Source: Fimbriimonadaceae bacterium
GTDB lineage: Bacteria > Armatimonadota > Fimbriimonadia > Fimbriimonadales > Fimbriimonadaceae
Assembly: GCA_019454665.1 (NCBI GenBank)
Contig: JACFNW010000198.1
Location: 1 to 5,075, forward strand
Length of the DNA stretch: 5,075 nucleotides
Direction: 5' to 3'
Of the stretch, positions 1 to 5,075 are shown piece by piece. Position numbers and translations under genes: made by a program. The notes beneath the pieces were generated by a model. That model saw nothing but the letters and a program-made list of their open reading frames with translations, made no database searches and was not told the DNA's origin. How positions within the stretch are numbered: position 1 is the stretch's first letter; each line of letters begins with the position of its first letter.

Positions 1-1771
1 GATCGTCCTTGTAGTGCCAGTCGGCGATCATGGCGTTGGAGGGAATCGCCCTGCGCCTCGCCGCCGCGTCTTGCGGCGTATCGCCGAGCGCGGCGTCAAT
101 GGCCTCGCCGGGCGCCAACCCCTTGTCGCCCCACAGCATCATGTGGACGCCGTGCCGCTTGGCGATCTCGGCCAAGAACGGAAGCTGGATGCCCCACAAT
201 TCGGTGACCAGCGCCGGGTCCTCGGGCCACCCGCGCATGTCCACCTCGTCCAATCCGAAGTGGATCGTCGTCGGCTCCAGCAGTTCGATGGCTTCGTCCC
301 ACAGCGCCGAAAGCAGGTGGCGCGTGGCAGGCTTCCGTGGGTCCACCGAATACAGCACGTCCGGGTTGAACGCGAGTTCTCGGTTCTGTCCGTTGGCGAA
401 CAGCCATTCCATGTGCCCGAAGCTTTGGATGAGCGGGATGGGTTCGATACCTCGCGTGCGCAGGTAGTCGAATTCGGCTTTGAGCAGCCGTCGGGGCATG
501 GTCATGGACGTTTGGATGCCCGGGGTGGACAGCCAGTCGGAGCGCTCGCACTGCAACACGATCTTGTTGAAGCCCAGTGGCGCAAGGGCACGCGTGACCA
601 GCATCCGATGAAAGTCGAGCGCCTGCGGCCCCACAAAGAGGTGGACGCCGCGCCATTCGAGGCGCGGCCAGTCGTCGATGCGGCAATACGGCAAGCCGAT
701 GCGCCCCTCGTAGGGGACGGCGATCTTGGCCAGCGTGCGCATGGCTTGGATCAGCCCGGCGTCGTCCTGCCCGCGCACCTTGGCCCCGCTCGGCCCGACT
801 TCGATCGAGTACGCCCCGGCCGGCAACTTGAGGTCCTCGCGAACCACTTCGATGACGGTTTGCTGTCCGCGCCGCGAGGGTCGCTCCGGCTCCCAACGCG
901 CATAGAGGGTCTGGGTGAACTCCGTTCCCAACTGGAGGTCGCCCTGAGGCACGCGGATGAGCGGGTACTGGCCGAGGTCGAGAACACCATCGCGGGGTTC
1001 GTAGTACTTGGGTCGAGGCACCAACGGAAGCGGCTTGCCGACCTCGCGCGCGACTTCGATCTCGCGCGGCTCGGTCGCAATCTCGACGCGATCTTTGGAC
1101 GCGGTCCTCGCCTGCCCGGGCGTCAGCGACCACCGAAGCGAAAGCTTTGCGGGATTGTCCTTGGCGACGGGCACGCCGGTCGAGCCGAACCAGAACAGGT
1201 CCTTGTTCTGCGCCCAACTCTGGTTGTAGCCCCGACCATCGAAGCAGACCCAGCTCTTCTGAGGCGAACTCGCCACCACCTCGCCCACGGGGGCCCAGAA
1301 TCGGAACTCGGAGCCGGTTGGGCCGAACGTGCGCCGCTCGAACCCGCTGCCCTGGAACTCGCGTTTGCCGAGCGAGCGACCTTCCCCGCCGTCAATGCGG
1401 ATCGAGCCGTGGGTGAGGGCCGGAGCCCACAACATGCCGGCGGCCAGTTCGACCATCGCGGGCTCTTCCGAATGCCACGCGAACTCGTAGTCCACGGTCA
1501 CGCCGGTCTGATCGGGGCGGTAGACGTGTCGCCCGCTTACCTTGCCGTCGCCCGACCGAAACACGACGACGGTCGAGCCGTCGGCTTCGCGGGTCACCGT
1601 CTGCGGGTTGTAGATCGAGCTGTAGTAGCCCTTCGTCCAACCCGGGGCGTAGTACTGGAACCAGGACCCTTGAACGATCGGGATGCCCTGCAACGAGAGG
1701 CTCAGGCCCTCTGCCGCCGTGTACTTGAACCCAACGTTGAGCACCGCTGCAGCGGCGAGTGCGAGCAACAT
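1..1771 (-). CDS. Glycoside hydrolase family 20 enzyme, GcnA/HEXD-like (C-terminus cut by window edge)
   Basis: This gene probably encodes a beta-N-acetylhexosaminidase-type enzyme that removes terminal beta-linked GlcNAc, GalNAc or related sugars by substrate-assisted catalysis. The 590 visible residues are uninterrupted. Residues 1-13 are hydrophobic (MLLALAAAAVLNV), like a signal peptide or anchor but without a basic n-region. Residues 20 to about 245 are rich in aromatic and beta-type sequence and I cannot assign them. Residues 249-365 resemble the GH20 small alpha/beta domain, including DDAGLIQAMRTLAKI near 336-350. The barrel starts at PRLEWRGVHLF (369-379), where R374 matches the substrate-binding Arg. 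IPLIQSFGHMEWL (445-457) and IHFGLDEV (503-510) follow, with D508-E509 as the predicted catalytic pair. These motifs fit the GcnA/HEXD-like branch better than classical HexA/chitobiase. The ATG at 1771 is the first in-frame Met after a TAG at 1789-1787, and its ribosome site is poor. The family is well supported, but the substrate is not known. Confidence 0.85.
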   Translation of the reverse strand, partial: MLLALAAAAVLNVGFKYTAAEGLSLSLQGIPIVQGSWFQYYAPGWTKGYYSSIYNPQTVTREADGSTVVVFRSGDGKVSGRHVYRPDQTGVTVDYEFAWHSEEPAMVELAAGMLWAPALTHGSIRIDGGEGRSLGKREFQGSGFERRTFGPTGSEFRFWAPVGEVVASSPQKSWVCFDGRGYNQSWAQNKDLFWFGSTGVPVAKDNPAKLSLRWSLTPGQARTASKDRVEIATEPREIEVAREVGKPLPLVPRPKYYEPRDGVLDLGQYPLIRVPQGDLQLGTEFTQTLYARWEPERPSRRGQQTVIEVVREDLKLPAGAYSIEVGPSGAKVRGQDDAGLIQAMRTLAKIAVPYEGRIGLPYCRIDDWPRLEWRGVHLFVGPQALDFHRMLVTRALAPLGFNKIVLQCERSDWLSTPGIQTSMTMPRRLLKAEFDYLRTRGIEPIPLIQSFGHMEWLFANGQNRELAFNPDVLYSVDPRKPATRHLLSALWDEAIELLEPTTIHFGLDEVDMRGWPEDPALVTELWGIQLPFLAEIAKRHGVHMMLWGDKGLAPGEAIDAALGDTPQDAAARRRAIPSNAMIADWHYKDD

Positions 1772-1786
1772 GCCCCTGATTATGGG

Positions 1787-2071
1787 CTAGGCGACGTCTT
1801 CGGCGACGGCGGGTTCGTTCTGGGCGAGGCTGAGCAGTTCTGCCCAGCCCTCCTCGGCGAGGGCGTGCGAGACGCCCAGATGACCGAGCGTGGCGACCCA
1901 GACCCGCCGGCGGCTCTCCAATTCGGAGCGGTCCATCGCCGGCGCTTGCTTGCGCAACATGCGATAGAGGTTCGCCAGGGCGTCTGCGCGGGAGGTGAAC
2001 CTCGAATCGAGAATGGACAGGCTGCTTCTCCGTGACTGTACTTTGGTGCGCATGGTGCTTGATCTGATCAT
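1787..2071 (-). CDS. Small hypothetical protein upstream of the GH20 gene
   Basis: I do not recognise this protein. From the ATG at 2071 it has 94 residues (MIRSSTMRTKVQ...EPAVAEDVA). An ATG at 2053 would give 88 residues. The reading frame also has an ATG at 2179, but that codon overlaps the divergent TPR gene's start codon, so it is unlikely. No Shine-Dalgarno sequence stands before any of the three candidates. The N-terminal third is very basic (repeated R and K) and the rest looks helical (ADALANLYRMLRKQ, RRRVWVATLGHLGVSHALAEEGWAELLSLAQ). There is no signal peptide, membrane segment, Cys cluster or catalytic motif. It ends 15 bp before the GH20 start on the same strand, so the two are probably co-transcribed. 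A small cytoplasmic helical or nucleic-acid-binding protein is possible, but that rests only on charge and predicted helices. Because it is short, it could also be a spurious ORF. Confidence 0.5.
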   Translation of the reverse strand: MIRSSTMRTKVQSRRSSLSILDSRFTSRADALANLYRMLRKQAPAMDRSELESRRRVWVATLGHLGVSHALAEEGWAELLSLAQNEPAVAEDVA

Positions 2072-2177
2072 CGGTGTCGCGCGCCCAAACTGGACCCGTC
2101 CGCGAGAGTCCCACCGTTTCGCCCAACGGCGTGTAAACTGAGCCCCCGGAGGCGTTCGCCGAAGGCACGTCGTACCC
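2072..2177. promoter_or_regulatory. Divergent intergenic region with likely back-to-back promoters
   Basis: This spacer of about 106 bp is the only real gap in the window. It separates the leftward small-gene/GH20 pair from the rightward TPR-nadK-ABC unit, so both promoters should lie in or near it. No strong consensus promoter is visible on either strand. The hexamer AAACTG occurs twice on the plus strand (2087-2092 and 2135-2140), and a short GTTT...AAAC inverted arrangement spans about 2116-2138. Neither is long enough to be called an operator. The promoter role is inferred from gene orientation. Confidence 0.4.
2134..2139 (+). promoter_or_regulatory. Possible -10 element for the TPR-nadK-ABC operon
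   Basis: TAAACT preceded by TG matches the sigma-70 -10 consensus at four of six positions. It is the most A/T-rich stretch in the GC-rich spacer. It lies 38 bp before the ATG at 2178, which leaves room for a leader of about 30 nt. The sequence at the expected -35 distance (2111-2116, CCACCG) does not resemble TTGACA. The call is weak and rests on position and composition. Confidence 0.25.
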
Positions 2178-3638
2178 ATGAATCTGACAAAGCTCTTAGC
2201 CGCAGCAGGGCTCGTCCTGGCGACGCTCGGTCAGGCGCAACCCACCACCCAGGCCATTTCGCTGGCCCAGCAGCTCCAGGCCGCCATCGAGATCTATCGG
2301 AGCAAGCCGCTCGACGATGCTCTTGCCGCCTTCGAGGCGTTGCACAAAGCCCATCCCGAAGAACTCGACGTTCGCGCGTGGCTGGGTTTCCTTTACTTGC
2401 AGGCCCGGAAGGAAGATCAAGCGGTCGCGATGCTGGAACCCGTCGCCACGGCCCGCCCGCTCGATCTGGAGGCGCAAAACAACCTCGGCAACGCCTACAT
2501 GGGGACCAAGCAGTACGAGAAAGCGTTGGCCCAGTTCCTGAAGGTCGTTCAAGGCGATCCGGGGCTGTTCGAGCCTTGGTACAACATGGGCAACATCCAC
2601 TTGGCCCAAGAGTCATGGAAGGAGGCGGTCAAGGCCTTCGAGACGGCCAACAAGCTCAAGCCCAACGACCCGTACGTCCTGAACAATCTGGGCATCGCCT
2701 ACGAGCACGCCGACCAACTGGAGCGTGCCGCAGCAAGCTTCGGCGTCGCCAGCAATCTCGAGCCGACGAACGTCGTCTTCGCCAAGAACTGCGCGTTCGT
2801 GTTGCTCAAGAAGCGCGAGCCCGGCCGTGCCCTGAAGTATCTGGAACGCGCCTACCGTCTCGATCCGCGCGACCTGAACATCGGCCTCTCCCTCGGCGAG
2901 GTCTACGCCCGCACGGGCAAGCACGATCTGGCGGCCAACGTGTACGCGTCGCTGAGCCAGAGTCACCCAGAACGCGCCGAAATCTGGTTCAACCTGGGCG
3001 TCGCGCGCCAGCAACTCAAGCAGGAGGCAGCCGCCGAGACGGCTTACCGTCAGGCCCTCCAGGTCAACCCATCGGACCTCGATTCGATCAACAACCTGGG
3101 CGTGCTGCTCATGCGCCGTAAGCAGTACTCCGACGCCTTCGTGATGTTCCAGCGGCTCGCCGGCCTGAACCCGCAAAGCGAATCGGCGCGACTGAATATG
3201 GCCGCGTGCGCGCTGGCAGTCAACGACCTGCCCAACGCCATTGCCGCATGGCGCGATGCCCTCGCCCTGAACCCGAAGCTTCACGGTGCCCGCCTCAGCC
3301 TCGCCAACGCCCTTTGGGCATCGGGAGAACGCGAGGCCGCCAAGACCGAGTACGAGACGATTCTGCGAGACCAGCCCCGAAACGCGGAGGCGCTCAACGG
3401 TCTCGGGCTGTTCTACCTCTCGGCGAACAACGCGACCGCCGCCGAGAAACCCCTTCGGGACGCTCTAGCCGCGAACCCGAAGTTCGTCGCCGCCATGAAC
3501 AACCTTGCCGTCGTGCTCGAACAGACGAACCGCCGCCCAGAGGCCATCAAGATGCTGGAGGAGGCGCTCAAGATCGCGCCGAACAACGAAGAGGCCAAGA
3601 CGAACCTTCGTCGTATGCGAACCGCTGGGACCCTGTAG
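2178..3638 (+). CDS. Secreted or periplasmic TPR-repeat protein
   Basis: This 486-residue protein has no enzymatic motif and is built to bind other proteins. Residues 1-20 form a Sec signal peptide: K5, a hydrophobic core at L6-L17, and a plausible signal peptidase I site after GQA at residue 20. There is no lipobox Cys. Residues 31-472 divide without gaps into thirteen 34-residue TPR units, each with Pro at unit position 30 and most with the W/N-x-LG-x-Y/A-type helix A pattern (for example AQNNLGNAYM at 99-108). A 14-residue basic tail (473-486) closes the protein. The ATG at 2178 was chosen because the signal peptide begins exactly there. GAAGG at 2161-2165 is a weak ribosome site with a 12-nt spacer. 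The stop overlaps the nadK start, which makes this the first gene of a coupled operon. The fold is certain. The partner is unknown: assembly of envelope or outer-membrane complexes is common for such proteins, but nothing here points to one. Confidence 0.93.
   Translation: MNLTKLLAAAGLVLATLGQAQPTTQAISLAQQLQAAIEIYRSKPLDDALAAFEALHKAHPEELDVRAWLGFLYLQARKEDQAVAMLEPVATARPLDLEAQNNLGNAYMGTKQYEKALAQFLKVVQGDPGLFEPWYNMGNIHLAQESWKEAVKAFETANKLKPNDPYVLNNLGIAYEHADQLERAAASFGVASNLEPTNVVFAKNCAFVLLKKREPGRALKYLERAYRLDPRDLNIGLSLGEVYARTGKHDLAANVYASLSQSHPERAEIWFNLGVARQQLKQEAAAETAYRQALQVNPSDLDSINNLGVLLMRRKQYSDAFVMFQRLAGLNPQSESARLNMAACALAVNDLPNAIAAWRDALALNPKLHGARLSLANALWASGEREAAKTEYETILRDQPRNAEALNGLGLFYLSANNATAAEKPLRDALAANPKFVAAMNNLAVVLEQTNRRPEAIKMLEEALKIAPNNEEAKTNLRRMRTAGTL
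2268..3593 (+). repeat. Thirteen gapless tandem TPR units (34 codons, 102 bp each)
   Basis: The units begin at codons 31, 65, 99, 133, 167, 201, 235, 269, 303, 337, 371, 405 and 439 of the TPR gene, each exactly 34 codons after the last. All thirteen keep Pro at unit position 30. Unit 1 (31-64) is the most degenerate in its first helix. The NNLG/NNLA signature opens helix A in units 3, 5, 9 and 13, and the related YNMG and FNLG do so in units 4 and 8. The repeats are diverged at DNA level, so this is an old protein repeat array, not a recent DNA duplication. Confidence 0.9.
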
Positions 3639-4504
3639 TGCGCGTCAACTTCATCGTCAATGTCCACCGCAGCGAGGCGACCAGTGCCGCGCGCGAACTG
3701 GTGGCTTGGCTCCATGAACTCGGCGTGACCGTCGGTGCCGACCGCGAGTCGTTCGGCATCGTGGGAGCGCACCGCACAGAACCCGACGACTTCGCCAACG
3801 CCGAACTTGTGGTGACGATGGGTGGCGACGGCACGCTCATCAAGGCGGCGGGCTGGTGTTCGCGGCTCGGAACGCCCATCCTCGGCGTCAACTTCGGGCG
3901 CTTCGGATTCGTCACGCAATGCCCCCCCAAAGAGGCCAAGTGCATGATTCAGGGCTTTCTCGATGGGACCGCCGTGATCGAGGAGCGCATGATGATCCGC
4001 ACCGACCTGGTCCGCAACGGACAAGGCGTGGCCACGTTGCACGCACTCAACGAGAGCGTCATCCACCGGACGCCGACAAGCGGCATGGTGGTGGTGAACG
4101 TGGCCGTGGACGGCGTCGGCCTCACGAGCTACCCCGCCGACGGCGTGCTGGCGGCGACGGCCACGGGTTCCACGGCTTACAACCTTTCCGCAGGGGGCCC
4201 GTTGGTGGACCCCAGTCTGCGCGGCATCCTGCTCACGGCCATCGCGCCGCACACGCTCAGCGCGCGTCCCCTCATCGTGAGCGAGGCCAGCCGCATCCAG
4301 TTCCGCATCGAACCGCAGGGCGATGCCGTGCTCTCGGCCGATGGCCAGCACCAGTTGCACCTGCTGACCGACGATTTGGTCGAGGTGAGCGTGTCGGATC
4401 GAACGACGCGGCTGGTCCGCGCGGGCTACAATGACTTCCTCATGAAGCTCAGCGCAAAGCTGCTTTGGAGCCACCGCCCCAGCGGAGGTCAAACCGAATC
4501 TTGA
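3638..4504 (+). CDS. nadK: NAD kinase (ATP/polyphosphate-NAD 2'-phosphotransferase)
   Basis: This cytoplasmic enzyme phosphorylates NAD at the adenosine ribose 2'-OH to make NADP. The 288 residues from the GTG at 3638 fit the family's usual length. The diagnostic GGDGT motif is at 62-66. ILGVNFGRFGFV (81-92), NESVIHR (138-144), the GSTAY box in ADGVLAATATGSTAYNLSAGGP (167-188), APHTLSARPL (203-212) and the C-terminal YNDFLMKL/KLLW segment follow in the canonical order. The usual Pro of the TPTGSTAY box is Ala here. The reading frame stays open far upstream, but that part lies inside the TPR gene in another frame. The true start is the GTG in TAGTG, one base overlapping the TPR stop, with GGGA at 3627-3630 as a weak ribosome site, so translation is probably coupled. 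The stop overlaps the start of the next gene by four bases. The identification is firm; phosphate donor preference cannot be read from the sequence. Confidence 0.95.
   Translation: MRVNFIVNVHRSEATSAARELVAWLHELGVTVGADRESFGIVGAHRTEPDDFANAELVVTMGGDGTLIKAAGWCSRLGTPILGVNFGRFGFVTQCPPKEAKCMIQGFLDGTAVIEERMMIRTDLVRNGQGVATLHALNESVIHRTPTSGMVVVNVAVDGVGLTSYPADGVLAATATGSTAYNLSAGGPLVDPSLRGILLTAIAPHTLSARPLIVSEASRIQFRIEPQGDAVLSADGQHQLHLLTDDLVEVSVSDRTTRLVRAGYNDFLMKLSAKLLWSHRPSGGQTES
4484..4489 (+). promoter_or_regulatory. Ribosome binding site deciding the TTG start of the ABC ATPase gene
   Basis: GGAGGT lies within the last codons of nadK, 11 nt before the TTG at 4501. It is the best Shine-Dalgarno match near a start codon in the window. 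No comparable site precedes the next possible start, GTG at 4534, so it supports the TTG that overlaps the nadK stop. Confidence 0.6.
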
Positions 4505-5075
4505 CGGCGACCGCCGCTCCGCCCCGCATCGTCGTGGACGTCAAGAACGTGGCCGTCGAGTTCGGCGTTCCCACGGGCAAAGTGCGCGCCGTGGACGGGG
4601 TCAGCCTTGTGGTGAACCCCGGCGAAACGGTTGCGGTGGTCGGCGAATCGGGCTGCGGCAAAACCACGTTGGCGCGCGCGATTCTGGGACTCCAGCCCAT
4701 CGTCGAAGGCAGCATCGAGGTGGATGGGACGATCGTTCGAGGCACGAGCCGTGGGCTCGCCGAGCGAGTGGGCATCGTTTGGCAAGACCCCTACGCCAGC
4801 CTCAACCCCAAGTGGAAGGTCGAGCGCAGCGTCTCGGAACCTTGGCGGATCACGGGCAAGTCCGGCGACGTGGCTTCCCTGCTCCGCGAAGTCGGGCTCG
4901 ACCCGACCGTGATGTCGCGCTACCCGCACCAGTTGAGCGGCGGGCAGCGGCAACGCGTGGCCATCGCGCGCGCCCTCGCCCTGCGGCCCCCCTTGGTCAT
5001 CTTCGACGAGCCGACGGCCGCACTCGACCTGAGCATTCAAGCGCAGATCCTCAACCTGCTGAAGGACATCCAGCG
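4501..5075 (+). CDS. Oligopeptide-type ABC transporter ATP-binding protein, OppF/DppF-like (C-terminus cut by window edge)
   Basis: This protein hydrolyses ATP at the cytoplasmic face of an ABC importer of the peptide/opine/nickel uptake type. The 191 visible residues contain Walker A GESGCGKTT (48-56), the Q-loop WQDPYASLNP (94-103, Q95), the ABC signature LSGGQRQR (145-152), and Walker B with catalytic Glu, LVIFDEP (165-171, E170). A D-loop near ALD (174-176) is followed by LSIQAQILNLL. QDPYASLNP and YPHQLSGGQRQRVAIARAL are typical of OppF/DppF. Family members usually have 250-330 residues, so roughly the last quarter to 40% is missing, including any C-terminal oligopeptide-transporter domain. 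The start is TTG, overlapping the nadK stop (TTGA), with GGAGGT 11 nt upstream. No permease, binding protein or partner ATPase is visible, so they must lie to the right or elsewhere. Nickel, microcin or other solutes are possible besides peptides. Confidence 0.9.
   Translation, partial: MTATAAPPRIVVDVKNVAVEFGVPTGKVRAVDGVSLVVNPGETVAVVGESGCGKTTLARAILGLQPIVEGSIEVDGTIVRGTSRGLAERVGIVWQDPYASLNPKWKVERSVSEPWRITGKSGDVASLLREVGLDPTVMSRYPHQLSGGQRQRVAIARALALRPPLVIFDEPTAALDLSIQAQILNLLKDIQ

Noticed and set aside
14..2035. A 673-codon open frame on the plus strand opposite the GH20 gene, the longest open frame in the window
   Set aside because: It lies antisense to the GH20 gene and runs on across the small gene. 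Its product is low-complexity R/G/P/H/D-rich with no domain, while the minus strand shows clear GH20 motifs. High third-position GC commonly leaves the opposite strand open.
2092..2112. A short inverted repeat (GGAC...GTCC) as a terminator or operator
   Set aside because: The stem is only four base pairs, there is no U-tract, and it lies between divergent genes where no terminator is expected.
2072..2179. A longer version of the small gene starting at the ATG at 2179
   Set aside because: That start codon would overlap the TPR gene's own ATG on the opposite strand and leave no promoter space for either unit. The added 36 residues are basic and shapeless.
2378..3121. A 247-codon open frame on the plus strand inside the TPR gene
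   Set aside because: It is an out-of-frame shadow. The overlapping frame carries thirteen regular TPR units, and this one is rich in R, G, P and Q with no domain.
3206..3637. An N-terminal extension of NAD kinase by 144 codons
   Set aside because: The stretch overlaps the last TPR units in another frame and reads as R/P/Q-rich nonsense. The GTG at 3638 gives the normal family length and sits at the TPR stop.
3413..4492. A 359-codon open frame on the minus strand opposite nadK
   Set aside because: The product is rich in H, R, D and V with no recognisable motif. The plus strand encodes an unmistakable NAD kinase.

Overview
The window looks like ordinary chromosomal DNA from a GC-rich bacterium. 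Genes are tightly packed, third codon positions are G/C-rich, two genes start at GTG and TTG, and one start has a good GGAGGT ribosome binding site. The TPR protein, and less clearly the glycoside hydrolase, begin with signal-peptide-like sequences. Nothing seen fixes the phylum: an Armatimonadota-like or similar free-living heterotroph is a guess from general style only. I see no rRNA, tRNA, CRISPR array, insertion sequence or phage gene.

Two transcription units diverge from a spacer of about 106 bp (2072-2177). The leftward unit holds a small unrecognised gene (2071-1787) and, 15 bp further on, a large glycoside hydrolase family 20 gene. That gene starts at 1771 and runs off the left edge, so its C-terminus is missing. 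It carries the GH20 small alpha/beta domain and the barrel with the catalytic Asp-Glu pair, and it looks closest to the GcnA/HEXD-like branch. About 245 residues of unassigned, probably beta-rich sequence precede these domains.

The rightward unit holds three genes whose ends overlap: a secreted protein made almost wholly of 13 tandem TPR units (2178-3638), an NAD kinase (3638-4504), and the ATPase of an oligopeptide-type ABC importer (4501 to the right edge, C-terminus missing). The junctions are TAGTG and TTGA, so the three are almost certainly co-transcribed and probably translationally coupled.

No clear biochemical pathway links the genes. NAD kinase makes NADP for general metabolism, the ABC ATPase powers peptide or similar uptake, the TPR protein is a protein-binding scaffold outside the cytoplasm, and the GH20 enzyme would trim beta-linked N-acetylhexosamines or related sugars from glycans. 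Sugar release and peptide import would suit a scavenging lifestyle, but that is inference. I found no convincing undescribed system. The points most worth a second look are the extended GH20 enzyme, the regular TPR solenoid, and the small orphan gene that shares a frame with the GH20 gene.
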